Shown here piece by piece: positions 8,447 to 16,098 of a stretch of DNA of 60,397 bases. The stretch is from Bacteroidaceae bacterium (GTDB lineage: Bacteria; Bacteroidota; Bacteroidia; Bacteroidales; Bacteroidaceae). Position numbers and translations under genes: made by a program. Location: NCBI GenBank assembly GCA_017617805.1, contig JAFZVN010000092.1, positions 1-60,397 on the forward strand, given 5' to 3'. Within the stretch, counting starts at the first letter, position 1. Each line of letters begins with the position of its first letter. The notes beneath the pieces are model-generated. The model did not search any database. It was not told the origin of the DNA and was given only the letters and a program-made list of their open reading frames with translations.

Positions 8447-8513
8447 TTTTTCACTTTTCAAGCGTGCTTGAAAATCATTTTTTTGTTTTTCTTTGGCCAC
8501 TTTTCACTTTTTT
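8447..8513. repeat. Partial AAAAGTGA-type element upstream of tRNA-Leu
   Basis: GTAACCCAGATTTTTCACTTTTC at about 8437-8460 resembles the right end of copy 1 (GTAACTTAGATTTTTCACTTTTC), followed by a short hairpin (TTCAAGC/GCTTGAA) and another CACTTTTCACTTTTTT. It looks like a half copy or decayed copy. Confidence 0.55.
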
Positions 8514-8524
8514 CCGTACCTTTG
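8492..8524 (+). promoter_or_regulatory. Promoter of tRNA-Leu
   Basis: TTTGG at 8492-8496 as -33 and TACCTTTG at 8517-8524 as -7, with ~21 bp between them. This is a good Bacteroidetes promoter, about 34 bp before the tRNA. Confidence 0.75.
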
Positions 8525-8557
8525 CACCATCTTAATGCTCAGATGTCCACTGAACAA

Positions 8558-8638
8558 GCGCTTGTGGCGGAATTGGTAGACGCGCCAGACTTAGGATCTG
8601 GTATCTCCGATGTGCAGGTTCGAGTCCTGTCAGGCGCA
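8558..8638 (+). tRNA. tRNA-Leu (anticodon UAG)
   Basis: Acceptor arms GCGCTTG (8558-8564) and CAGGCGC (8631-8637) pair with discriminator A. The D-arm has TGGCGGAATTGGTAGACGC. The anticodon stem CCAGA/TCTGG encloses CTTAGGA with anticodon TAG. A short class II variable arm and a T-arm GCAGGTTCGAGTCCTGT follow. The CCA end is not encoded. Length is 81 nt. Confidence 0.95.
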
Positions 8639-8652
8639 CAGACACACACACC

Positions 8653-9402
8653 CTACAGCAGCACCAACGCTGCCAAAAGGAAGGAGAGTTCGGCAAGCAG
8701 ACAGACGGCACCACAACAATCACCCGTATAACCCTGAAGTTTTTTCCAAATGAGGAGGAAGAGAAGGGTGACGGTGAGGACAGGAGCCAACACTGCGAGC
8801 CACCAAGTGACCTCGGTGAAGAGCATCAACGGAAGGGATGGAAGCATCCCCTGTAAAGCAAGACTGACTGTTGCACCCATGCTGATGGGACGATAGACAG
8901 TCTTGTTTTTTGCTTCCTCCTCACGACGGGCGTATGGCATGAAATTGACAATCTGTGCGGAGAACATCTTTGCCAAGGGATCGGCTGCAAAAATAGCAAA
9001 GACGGCAGTCATCGGTGGCAAGGACATCAAGACACCACACAGCAACGCGAAATAGAAAATGAGGGCAATGACACCATACGTGCCGATGTGGGAGTCCTTC
9101 ATGATGGTGAGGATACGTTGGCGGTCTGTTCCTCCTCCGAAGCCATCGAAGAAGTCGGCAAGCCCATCCTCATGCAAAGCACCTGTCACCCACAGACGCA
9201 TCAAGACCGCCAAGATGACGGCAATAGGAAACGGCAAAATATGACACCCCAAGAAGAGGGTCACCGCCATAATGCCACCCGTAAGCCAACCCGTGAGTGG
9301 CCAATGTTCCACCACCGTGGCATATGCTTCCTTGGGAGATTGATGGAGTCGCCAAAAAGGCAGACGAGTGAAGAATATGAAAGAAGCAATTACATTTACC
9401 AT
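8653..9402 (-). CDS. cobS: Adenosylcobinamide-GDP ribazoletransferase (cobalamin synthase)
   Basis: Joins adenosylcobinamide-GDP to alpha-ribazole (phosphate) in the membrane, the last step of nucleotide-loop assembly. The 249-residue product is polytopic, with at least five hydrophobic segments, and carries the CobS hallmark GALHEDGLADFFDGFGGG (acidic metal-binding residues) followed by RILTIMKDSHIGTYG. It is the last gene of the minus-strand operon and converges on tRNA-Leu, ending only 14 bp from it. The start ATG at 9402 lies inside a TAAATGG-type tandem repeat (about 9389-9423) separating it from cobT, so repeat DNA provides the start codon and codes for the first residues (MVNV). Confidence 0.95.
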   Translation of the reverse strand: MVNVIASFIFFTRLPFWRLHQSPKEAYATVVEHWPLTGWLTGGIMAVTLFLGCHILPFPIAVILAVLMRLWVTGALHEDGLADFFDGFGGGTDRQRILTIMKDSHIGTYGVIALIFYFALLCGVLMSLPPMTAVFAIFAADPLAKMFSAQIVNFMPYARREEEAKNKTVYRPISMGATVSLALQGMLPSLPLMLFTEVTWWLAVLAPVLTVTLLFLLIWKKLQGYTGDCCGAVCLLAELSFLLAALVLL

Positions 9403-9423
9403 TTAGCCATTTACAATTTACTG
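9389..9423. repeat. TAAATGG-type short tandem repeat at the cobT-cobS junction
   Basis: On the minus strand TAAATTG-TAAATGGC-TAAATGG-TAAATG-TAATTG is a degenerate 6-8 bp repeat. It contains the cobS start codon. Confidence 0.6.
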
Positions 9424-9426
9424 GGG

Positions 9427-10533
9427 TTAGAAGTATTTGGTGATGTGAGCATTGTCGAAGTTGTTCATCTCGTTCATCATGCGGACAGCAGAATCGAGAA
9501 TGGGGAAAGCACAGAGGGCACCCGTTCCTTCACCCAAACGCATGCCCAAGGAGAGAAGGGGTTCGGCACCCATGAAGTCAAGCATGCGACGGTGTCCGCT
9601 CTCATCCCCACAATGTCCAAAAATCATGTAGTCCTTGGCGGCAGGATAGAGTTGACAGGCTGCCAAAGCACATGCCGTCATGATGAAGCCATCGACAAGG
9701 ATAAGCATTTTCAGTTCTGCCGCACGAAGCATGGCACCTATTGCCGCCACCATCTCGAAACCGCCAAAACAGCGAATGATTTCAGAAGAGAGTTGAGCGT
9801 TGAGCGATGGGAGTTTGGTGCGGCGAATGGAATGCTTGACATGTGAATGGGAAACCTGAGCATTGAATTTGAGGAAGTTGTCGAGTGCTTTGTTCAGTAC
9901 CTCACGCTTATGGGCAATGCCTGATGTGTCCAATCCTGCACCAGCACCGATACATTCATCGAGGGGAATATGACAGAAGAGGCTCATCCAAATGGAGGAA
10001 GGAGAGGTGTTGCCAATGCCCATCTCACCAATGCACAGCACCTGAGAACCTTCAGCATGGCACTCATCCGCCAAGTCGATGCCCACCTGAAGGGCACGTT
10101 CATACTCTTCTTGATTCATGGCAGGACCATAGAGGAAGTTGCGTGTGCCGTATGCAATCTTACGATTCAGGATGGCTGCATCGGTTGGAAAATCGTAATC
10201 CACCCCCACATCCACGATGCGCAGATGAAAGCCATGCTGACGGCAGAACATGTTGACACCTCCCCCACCCTTGGTGAAGTTGAGCATCTGTTGCCAAGTG
10301 ACTTCACGAGGGGACACGCTGACTCCCTCACGTTCGATGCCATGATCTCCACCCAAAAGAAGATGACAAGGATGCTTCAGCGAAGGTGTGAGTGTCTGCT
10401 GAACCCAACAAACCTGCATGGCAAGGATTTCGAGACGTCCCAACGCACCTTTGGGCTTGTTGAGGTTGTCAATTTTTTTCTGGATGATGGGGCGCATAGC
10501 CTCATCAGGCGTTTCTATCTTAAATGTTTCCAT
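9427..10533 (-). CDS. cobT: Nicotinate-nucleotide--dimethylbenzimidazole phosphoribosyltransferase
   Basis: Activates the lower-ligand base to alpha-ribazole phosphate. The product is 368 residues against ~350 for typical CobT. Recognisable parts: KPKGALGRLE near the N-terminus, LLLGGDHGIEREGVS, FTKGGGGVNMFCR, the switch GEMGIGNTSPSS, a GxGxGLD segment (GAGAGLDTSGIAHK) and ILVDGFIMTACAL with the C-terminal LRLGEGTGA. An extra hydrophilic stretch around KHSIRRTKLPSLNAQLSSE includes two TTGAGCG heptamers (9796-9809 on the plus strand), reading SLNAQLS. It probably represents repeat DNA absorbed in frame. It sits between cobU (15 bp) and cobS in the operon. Confidence 0.95.
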   Translation of the reverse strand: METFKIETPDEAMRPIIQKKIDNLNKPKGALGRLEILAMQVCWVQQTLTPSLKHPCHLLLGGDHGIEREGVSVSPREVTWQQMLNFTKGGGGVNMFCRQHGFHLRIVDVGVDYDFPTDAAILNRKIAYGTRNFLYGPAMNQEEYERALQVGIDLADECHAEGSQVLCIGEMGIGNTSPSSIWMSLFCHIPLDECIGAGAGLDTSGIAHKREVLNKALDNFLKFNAQVSHSHVKHSIRRTKLPSLNAQLSSEIIRCFGGFEMVAAIGAMLRAAELKMLILVDGFIMTACALAACQLYPAAKDYMIFGHCGDESGHRRMLDFMGAEPLLSLGMRLGEGTGALCAFPILDSAVRMMNEMNNFDNAHITKYF

Positions 10534-10548
10534 TTCAATCTTTAATTC

Positions 10549-11058
10549 TTAACCCTTAACTTTCATTGGGATACCGCTGACCATCAAGATGACCTCATCA
10601 GCATGTTGCGCCACATATTGGTTCATCCATCCTTGCAGGTCGGTAAACTGGCGTTGGACGGCATTGTCGCTCACCCCCCCTGAACCAATCTCGTTGGTGA
10701 CGAAGATGAAGGTGGCATCTTGAGCCGTGAAGCGGTCGAACTCACCCTTGAGAGCAGTAAGGGCTTTGTCCACATCTTGCAGTTCGAAAACGTAGTTGGT
10801 ACACCAAAGGGTGATGCAGTCGATGACAGCCACACGTCCCGTGAGGTCATGCCGACTGAGTTCCTTCTCTTCCTCGATGTTGTCCCACTCAACACCTCGC
10901 CGCTCCTGATGCTTCACGACACGTTGACGGAACTCATCGTCCCACACATGTGCCGTCGCCACATAGACAGGATGAGGACTGAGGGAAAGGGCGAGACGTT
11001 CTGCATATTGGCTTTTGCCAGAGCGTTGACCACCAGTAATCAGGATAATTTTCTTCAT
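10549..11058 (-). CDS. cobU: Adenosylcobinamide kinase / adenosylcobinamide-phosphate guanylyltransferase
   Basis: Phosphorylates adenosylcobinamide and transfers GMP to it. The 169-residue product has the P-loop GGQRSGKSQYAE at its N-terminus, YVATAHVWDDEFRQRVVKHQERR, and TNEIGSGGVSDNAVQRQFTD, all CobU hallmarks. The frame is open further upstream to 11142, but the Met at 11058 gives the conserved MKKIILITGGQRSGKS start and leaves a 14-bp gap to cbiB, so I chose it. Middle of the minus-strand late-corrin operon. Confidence 0.95.
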   Translation of the reverse strand: MKKIILITGGQRSGKSQYAERLALSLSPHPVYVATAHVWDDEFRQRVVKHQERRGVEWDNIEEEKELSRHDLTGRVAVIDCITLWCTNYVFELQDVDKALTALKGEFDRFTAQDATFIFVTNEIGSGGVSDNAVQRQFTDLQGWMNQYVAQHADEVILMVSGIPMKVKG

Positions 11059-11072
11059 ATAATGATATTGTA

Positions 11073-12080
11073 TTACATCGTAAGGAAATAGAGGCCAAGC
11101 CCGATGAGATAAATCACCAGAGGCACCAAAATAACCAAGCACTCCACGCGGCGGTTGATGCGGATGGCTATGTGCATATCGTCGGTGGTGAGGGTACGGT
11201 CGTTCTCACCGATGAATGGTTTGTCGAAGAGTTGACCGAAGTAGGTATGAGGGCCACCGAAACGACAATTGAGGATGCCGGCAAGGGCTGCCTCTGGATA
11301 GCCACTATTGGGCGAAGCATGCTTGGAGCCGTACTTGGCGACAAATCGCAACAGAGAGAACCTGCCAAAAACCGACACCATGAGGAAGGCGGTGAGACGG
11401 GCAGGGATGAAGTTGGCTACATCGTCGAGACGGGCAGCAAAGCAACCAAAGTCCTTGTAGCGGTCAGTCTTGTAGCCAATCATGGAGTCGAGGGTATTCA
11501 CCATCTTGTAGGCGAGCATGCCAGGGACGCCACCAATGGCGAGCCAGAAGAGAGGGGCAATGACTCCATCGCTGAGGTTCTCAGCAAGGGTCTCAAGGGC
11601 AGCCGTTCGGATTTCTTGGGCAGAGAGTTCGGAGGTGTCACGTCCCACGATACGAGCCACCTGCTTGCGACCTTCCTCAAGGGAACGGTCAACAGCAAGG
11701 AAGGTTTGACGCACCTCACAAATCAGCGTCGTACCTGCCAAACACCAAAAGATGACGAGGGAATGGAAGATGACGAACAGGATGAGTGCGGCAGGGTCTT
11801 CGGAGATGGCAAGCAACAGAATCAAATCTATCAGGCTGGGGAGGAAAATGGCAAAAGAGACCAAGCAGATGGTGAGCAAAGCCCCTTTCTGTTTGCGATG
11901 ATTACCCTTGTTCAGACGCTTCTCGCCTGATGCTATGAGTTTGCCGAAGCCCACGATGGGATGTGGCATCCACTGCGGGTCACCCAAAAGCAGGTCAAGC
12001 ACCCACCCTATCAACAGCGGTAGGAAGAGCATACCACCAATCAGAAGAAAGATAGGGAATGTGTATAGCAGCGGATTCAT
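11073..12080 (-). CDS. cbiB: Adenosylcobinamide-phosphate synthase, membrane protein
   Basis: CbiB (CobD in the aerobic nomenclature) attaches the aminopropanol phosphate arm to adenosylcobyric acid. The 335-residue polytopic protein has hydrophobic helices at the N-terminus (FPIFLLIGGMLFLPLLIGW), the motif LLLGDPQWMPHPIVGFGKLI, ENLSDGVIAPLFWLAIGG and LDSMIGYKTDRYKDFG. The Asp/Glu pattern is typical of the CobD/CbiB family. Its start overlaps the stop of the aminotransferase-like cobD by 4 bp, which matches their sequential roles. Confidence 0.93.
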   Translation of the reverse strand: MNPLLYTFPIFLLIGGMLFLPLLIGWVLDLLLGDPQWMPHPIVGFGKLIASGEKRLNKGNHRKQKGALLTICLVSFAIFLPSLIDLILLLAISEDPAALILFVIFHSLVIFWCLAGTTLICEVRQTFLAVDRSLEEGRKQVARIVGRDTSELSAQEIRTAALETLAENLSDGVIAPLFWLAIGGVPGMLAYKMVNTLDSMIGYKTDRYKDFGCFAARLDDVANFIPARLTAFLMVSVFGRFSLLRFVAKYGSKHASPNSGYPEAALAGILNCRFGGPHTYFGQLFDKPFIGENDRTLTTDDMHIAIRINRRVECLVILVPLVIYLIGLGLYFLTM

Positions 12081-13060
12081 GGGCGACGAAGGTATTGGGA
12101 GATGGCATCCACCAGCGTGTCGTTCTCATAAGGCGACTGAGTGGCAATGCGGAAATGATGAGAAGTCAGTCCACGGAAATTGGATGCATCACGAATCAGA
12201 ATGCCATGCTGACGAGCCAGATAGCTCTTGAGGGCGGCAGCAGATTCTGGATGGATGGTACAAAGGAAGAAGTTGGTGGCTGTATCGAAAGTGGTAATGC
12301 CATCGAGCACCTCCAAGCGTTGGAGCAGACGTTGGGTCTCAGCCAAATAAGATGGGAGGTCAGGAATGACCTGCTGAGCATGAATGAGTAGCCACTTGCC
12401 TGCTTCGATAGCAAGGGCATTGACTGCCCAAGGACGCACCTGCTGACGAAGTGCAGCAATGAGTGAGGAGGAGGCAATGACATAACCCAAACGGATGCCA
12501 GGAATGGCGTATTGCTTGGTCATGGAGTGGAGTTGAAGGACATTGCCCATCTGTACCGCCTCTTGAGGAGTCAAAAGAGGAGAAAGGGTGTAATTCTCAT
12601 AGGATTGATCGAGTACCAAGAGGTCGTGCTTTGTCGCAAGGTCTTGAACGAAAGAGAGATCAAAGACTTCGCCTGTGGGGTTATTGGGATTGCAGAGCCA
12701 ACATAAAGACGCATCGTCTGTTTCCTCGTAACCAAAAAGTCGGCACGCATCCTCAAACTCGCTGAAGGTGGGGGGCAGCACTTTGAAAGTACCCTTCTCA
12801 CGGAAAGTTTGGGCAATGAGGTAGATCGCATCGGTAGCTCCACTGGTCACCAAGACCTCATCAGGAGAAATTCCATATTTCTCTGCCATCATCTCCTCCA
12901 ATGAACGAGGGGAGGGTTCGGGATAGGAACGAATCAAGTCGATATGACTACACAAATGCGCCTCCAAGCCCGTGAGGTTGGCATGGGCATAGATGTTGGA
13001 ACTGAAATTCATTCGGATGCCCGAATAATTGTAGATATCATCACCGTGACCAGAAAGCAT
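12077..13060 (-). CDS. cobD: Threonine-phosphate decarboxylase (class I/II aminotransferase fold)
   Basis: Predicted PLP enzyme that makes (R)-1-amino-2-propanol phosphate from L-threonine phosphate for CbiB. The product is 327 residues. Fold-type I features include NFSSNIYAHANLTGL at the N-terminus, VLVTSGATDAIYLIAQ, WLCNPNNPTGEVF, LVLDQSYENYT and the PLP lysine in LHSMTKQYAIPGIRLGY. Histidinol-phosphate aminotransferase is the main alternative by sequence. Position between cbiP and cbiB, with a 4-bp overlap to cbiB, strongly favours the corrin role. Confidence 0.88.
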   Translation of the reverse strand: MLSGHGDDIYNYSGIRMNFSSNIYAHANLTGLEAHLCSHIDLIRSYPEPSPRSLEEMMAEKYGISPDEVLVTSGATDAIYLIAQTFREKGTFKVLPPTFSEFEDACRLFGYEETDDASLCWLCNPNNPTGEVFDLSFVQDLATKHDLLVLDQSYENYTLSPLLTPQEAVQMGNVLQLHSMTKQYAIPGIRLGYVIASSSLIAALRQQVRPWAVNALAIEAGKWLLIHAQQVIPDLPSYLAETQRLLQRLEVLDGITTFDTATNFFLCTIHPESAAALKSYLARQHGILIRDASNFRGLTSHHFRIATQSPYENDTLVDAISQYLRRP

Positions 13061-13061
13061 G

Positions 13062-13100
13062 GTTAAGTCAAGAGTTAAGAGTTAAAAGTTAGGAGTTAGT
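13062..13100. repeat. AGTTAAG-type heptamer repeat at the cbiP-cobD junction
   Basis: Five near copies of the 7-mer AGTTA(A/G)(G/A/T) (AGTTAAG, AGTTAAA, AGTTAGG, AGTTAGT). On the minus strand this supplies the TAA stop of cbiP at 13089-13091 and the spacer before cobD. Confidence 0.75.
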
Positions 13101-14600
13101 GAGGATTTGATAGAGGCGTTCCATGTTGAGGTGTTGGCGTACATGGTCAGCCAGCAGGTTGTATTGTTGTTCCTTGAAGGACAGGTAGTCGAAGGACTGG
13201 CTGCGTTCTGCCAATTTCTCAGCAAAGGGTTTCAAGAGTGTATCGATGAAAGCGGCATTGTCGAGGATGCCATGAATGTAAGTGCCCATACATTTGTCGG
13301 ACACCCAATAGCCATCAGGAGTGCCATCATCGAAAGTGACCAACGGACGATCCTTTGCATCGTTGCAGGGATGGGTCTCGCCACAATGTATCTCATAACC
13401 CGTCATACCCCCCTCGAAGGTGACTTGGCGAGTGGTTTTCTCCTCCGTAATCGTTGTGCTGACAGGCAGAAGTCCCAATCCTGGCAGCCGTTCGATATTC
13501 CCTTCGATATGCTGAGGGTCGAGCACCTCCATGCCCATCATTTGATAACCTCCACAAATGCCCATCACCGTGGCTCCCTCACGATGAGCACGGACAAGGG
13601 CTTGTGCCACTCCATTGCGACGGAGTTCGTAGAGGTCGCTGAGGGTGGATTTCGAACCTGGCAGAATGATGATGTCACTCTTCAGAAGATCGTCGGTATT
13701 GTTGGTATAGAAGAGGTGTACTCGTGGGTCTCGTTCCAAAACATTGAAATCGGTGAAATTGGAGAGATGACGCAACAGCACTACGGCAACACTTACTTTG
13801 TTGGCAGTAAACTGTTCACTTTTAACTTTTAACTTTCCACTCAGATCCACACTATCCTCTTCCTCTATATGGATGTCCTTGTAGTAAGGCACCACACCCA
13901 AGACTGGCACGCCACAGAGGTCTTCCAACATCTTTCGTCCATCTTCAAAGAGACGCAAGTCACCCCGAAACTTATTGATGATGATGCCCTTGATGCGTTG
14001 ATGGTCTTCTGGCGTCTGCAAGGCAATGCTGCCATAGACGGAAGCAAAGACCCCTCCCCTATCAATGTCACCCACCAGAATCACATCGGCATCAGCGTGA
14101 CGTGCCATCGGCATATTCACAAGGTCATGATCACGAAGGTTCAATTCGGAGATACTGCCAGCACCCTCCATCACAATCGGATTATATCGAGCATTCAGTC
14201 GGTCGAAAGCGGCACAAACCTCATGACGAAAGTCAATCATGGGGATATTAGGATGAATAGGCTTGGATGGAGCTTTTCTCCAGAAGTCATATGCATCACG
14301 ATTGCCAATAGGTCTTCCGTTCAGCACCACCTGGCTGGTATGGTCACTCTGAGGTTTCAGAAGGAGAGGATTCATGTCGGTATGGCAAGGAACACCTGCG
14401 GCTTCGGCCTGCACGGCTTGAGCACGTCCTATCTCCAATCCTTCAGGTGTGGCGTAGGAATTAAGCGCCATGTTCTGCGCCTTGAATGGAGCGGGATGAT
14501 AGCCATCCTGCAAGAAGATACGACACAAGGCGGTGGCAAGAATGCTCTTGCCCACATCGCTGCCCGTACCTGCCAACATGATGGGATGAAGTCGTTTCAT
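13089..14600 (-). CDS. cbiP: Cobyric acid synthase (amidotransferase)
   Basis: Glutamine-dependent amidation of four peripheral carboxylates of the corrin ring (CbiP/CobQ). The product is 503 residues. The N-terminal dethiobiotin-synthetase-like ATPase domain begins MLAGTGSDVGKSILATA with PFKAQNMALNSYATPEG, VMEGAGSISELNLRDHDLVN and DIDRGGVFAS. The C-terminal class I glutaminase domain has the nucleophile Cys in VMGICGGYQMMG and the partner His in YIHGILDN. Between them, KLKVKSEQFTANK looks like a short hydrophilic insertion; its DNA (13811-13830 on plus) has the AAGTTAAAAGTTAAAAGTGAA repeat style. The gene overlaps cbiA's C-terminal part by 4 bp, and its last codons and stop come from repeat DNA. 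Confidence 0.95.
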   Translation of the reverse strand: MKRLHPIMLAGTGSDVGKSILATALCRIFLQDGYHPAPFKAQNMALNSYATPEGLEIGRAQAVQAEAAGVPCHTDMNPLLLKPQSDHTSQVVLNGRPIGNRDAYDFWRKAPSKPIHPNIPMIDFRHEVCAAFDRLNARYNPIVMEGAGSISELNLRDHDLVNMPMARHADADVILVGDIDRGGVFASVYGSIALQTPEDHQRIKGIIINKFRGDLRLFEDGRKMLEDLCGVPVLGVVPYYKDIHIEEEDSVDLSGKLKVKSEQFTANKVSVAVVLLRHLSNFTDFNVLERDPRVHLFYTNNTDDLLKSDIIILPGSKSTLSDLYELRRNGVAQALVRAHREGATVMGICGGYQMMGMEVLDPQHIEGNIERLPGLGLLPVSTTITEEKTTRQVTFEGGMTGYEIHCGETHPCNDAKDRPLVTFDDGTPDGYWVSDKCMGTYIHGILDNAAFIDTLLKPFAEKLAERSQSFDYLSFKEQQYNLLADHVRQHLNMERLYQILTNS

Positions 14601-15214
14601 AAACCAGCAATATCTCCTATATTATATAAATGTGTATAACTCGCCAACACGTTCTTGTACCTAAACACGGGGGTGGGAACAAGGTTATCCTTGGCATCAT
14701 AGACCTGCACGATAGATTGGGGCACCTCGTCAAGGAACTGCGTATAATGGAACTCATGTCCTCGATACTCCTTTCCGTCGAGGATAAAGCGGCGATAACC
14801 CAAAGAGAGTTTCCTATCTGTCTTTCGTGCCGTTATCTTGTAAGGTAACACACCACACATGGGGAACTCACCTATTCCCGCTGACGCGCCTACCCGTTGC
14901 CTTTCATCAGTCACGATGCTCTGGCACAGGTACATCATGCCGCCACACTCTGCGAATATCGTTCCTCCCCGTTCAGCATAGTCACGGATACGCTGACGTG
15001 TCTGTTCCATTTTCACCAATACCTCCAGATGTTTCTCGGGGTAGCCGCCTGGCAGGTAAAGCAGGTCGCAATCGGTCAAGTCGGGCACCTCTTTCTCGGG
15101 ATCGAAGAATGTGATGCTTTTCCCTTCGCTTGCCCATCGGTCAAGGTTCTCCTGATAATAGAAAGAGAACGATTCGGCATTTCTTGCCATCACAACTGTA
15201 AAAGTCTTTCCCAT
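14597..15214 (-). CDS. cbiA: Cobyrinate a,c-diamide synthase, C-terminal glutaminase part (split gene)
   Basis: The 205-residue frame carries the C-terminal half of CbiA/CobB: VVMARNAESFSFYYQENLD, LLYLPGGYPEKHLEVL, and the glutaminase nucleophile Cys in FAECGGMMYL; a GHEFHY stretch and YTHLYN near the end are also typical. A Met at 15214 opens the frame 25 bp before the N-terminal part's stop and is preceded by a purine-rich GAGGAG, so separate translation is possible. The frame is also open upstream to 15334, overlapping the N-terminal half. Relative to the N-terminal part this is a -1 shift. No classical slippery heptamer is visible in the overlap. Either the enzyme is two coupled polypeptides, or a single-base indel (real or sequencing error) broke it. 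Confidence 0.8.
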   Translation of the reverse strand: MGKTFTVVMARNAESFSFYYQENLDRWASEGKSITFFDPEKEVPDLTDCDLLYLPGGYPEKHLEVLVKMEQTRQRIRDYAERGGTIFAECGGMMYLCQSIVTDERQRVGASAGIGEFPMCGVLPYKITARKTDRKLSLGYRRFILDGKEYRGHEFHYTQFLDEVPQSIVQVYDAKDNLVPTPVFRYKNVLASYTHLYNIGDIAGL

Positions 15215-15843
15215 TGTACGTTCTCCTCTAACAGTTTTACCAATGTCTCGTTCTTCGTCTCTTCTGAGAAATCCAATCCCAGATAGCGTGAACCTTGTTC
15301 CAGGTCGGCATTCTTTGGCAACCATCCGAAGCACTCCACCTGCAAATCGTCACACACCTGCTGCAACATTTCCCGATGACGTTCAGAACCTACCTTGTTG
15401 AAGATGACTCCTGCGACACGTACATCCTCACGGAAATGGAGGAAGCCCGACAACAAAGCCGCCACTGAGTAGGCAGCCGACTTGGCATCCACCACTAATA
15501 CGACTGGCACATCGAGCACACTTGCAATCTCTGCCGATGAACCTCGGTCTCGATCATAGCCATCGAACAACCCCATCATTCCCTCCACAATGCAGATGTC
15601 GGCATCTTGACCATACTTCTCAAAGAGTTCCTTCACATGTTCCTTCGAGGCCATGAAGGTGTCGAGGTTAATACTCGGACGTCCACACACAACTGCATGG
15701 AACTTCGTGTCAATGTAGTCTGGACCACATTTGAAGGGTCGTACCTTCATCCCTTTCTGCACAAATAACGCCATCAGTCCTCGGGCAATCGTTGTCTTGC
15801 CTGAGCCACTATGAGGTGCCGATATGAGGAAAGAATGCTTCAT
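15190..15843 (-). CDS. cbiA: Cobyrinate a,c-diamide synthase, N-terminal ATPase part (split gene)
   Basis: 217 residues forming the ATP-dependent amido-ligase domain of CbiA: SAPHSGSGKTTIARGLMA (P-loop), VRPFKCGPDYIDTKFH, INLDTFMAS, IVEGMMGLFDGYDRDRGSSAEIA, and VAGVIFNKVGSERH. It stops (TGA at 15190-15192) just where the glutaminase domain should begin, and that domain continues in the neighbouring frame. Normal CbiA is a single chain of ~450 residues. It is the first gene of the minus-strand cobalamin operon, with a -7 box ending 7 bp before the ATG. Confidence 0.85.
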   Translation of the reverse strand: MKHSFLISAPHSGSGKTTIARGLMALFVQKGMKVRPFKCGPDYIDTKFHAVVCGRPSINLDTFMASKEHVKELFEKYGQDADICIVEGMMGLFDGYDRDRGSSAEIASVLDVPVVLVVDAKSAAYSVAALLSGFLHFREDVRVAGVIFNKVGSERHREMLQQVCDDLQVECFGWLPKNADLEQGSRYLGLDFSEETKNETLVKLLEENVQWERLLQL

Positions 15844-15850
15844 GACAGTG

Positions 15851-15858
15851 CAAAAGTA
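15851..15858 (-). promoter_or_regulatory. -7 box of the cbiA-cbiP-...-cobS operon
   Basis: On the minus strand TACTTTTG ends 7 bp before the cbiA ATG (15843). The transcript would be leaderless or nearly so, and no riboswitch fits between promoter and gene. Confidence 0.6.
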
Positions 15859-15901
15859 GAAAAAATATTCCGATTATTATGATGGATTCCTGAAAAAGTT
15901 G

Positions 15902-15909
15902 TATATTTG
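15902..15909 (+). promoter_or_regulatory. -7 box ahead of the cobalamin riboswitch
   Basis: TATATTTG fits TAnnTTTG and lies immediately upstream of the riboswitch. The transcript would begin near 15915, giving a leader of about 185 nt before the receptor gene. Confidence 0.65.
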
Positions 15910-15916
15910 CCGCTGA

Positions 15917-16070
15917 ATTGGTAATCGATGCATATCGATGCAAGGGAATCCGGTGCAAATCCGGAGCTGTACCTGCAGCTGTAATCCTCTTTTATAACGC
16001 CTGTTCATCAAAGCCACTGAGGAATCGGGAAGGCGAACAGGCTGGAGGAAAGCCAGAAGACCTGCCAAGA
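15917..16070 (+). ncRNA. Cobalamin riboswitch (AdoCbl type)
   Basis: The leader contains the conserved core GGGAATCCGGTGCAAATCCGG (15944-15964), GAGCTGTACCTGCAGCTGTAA, GCCACTG (16014-16020) and the B12 box GCCAGAAGACCTGCC (16052-16066). Order and spacing match the cobalamin riboswitch. The receptor ATG is at 16099, 33 bp past the B12 box. No strong terminator stem lies between them, so control of translation start is more likely than attenuation (inference). It should repress the receptor-chelatase-receptor genes when B12 is plentiful. The downstream cbi genes also have a promoter of their own at 21609. Confidence 0.95.
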
Positions 16071-16098
16071 CCTATAAAATGTACACACGCACAGGACT

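Noticed and set aside
14597..15843. Classical -1 programmed frameshift in cbiA
   Set aside because: No X-XXY-YYZ slippery heptamer in the right phase is visible in the overlap, so recoding is not claimed; a split gene or an indel is kept open.
15190..15860. Second cobalamin riboswitch for the minus-strand operon
   Set aside because: The minus strand upstream of cbiA has no B12 box or core motif, and the promoter is too close to the ATG.
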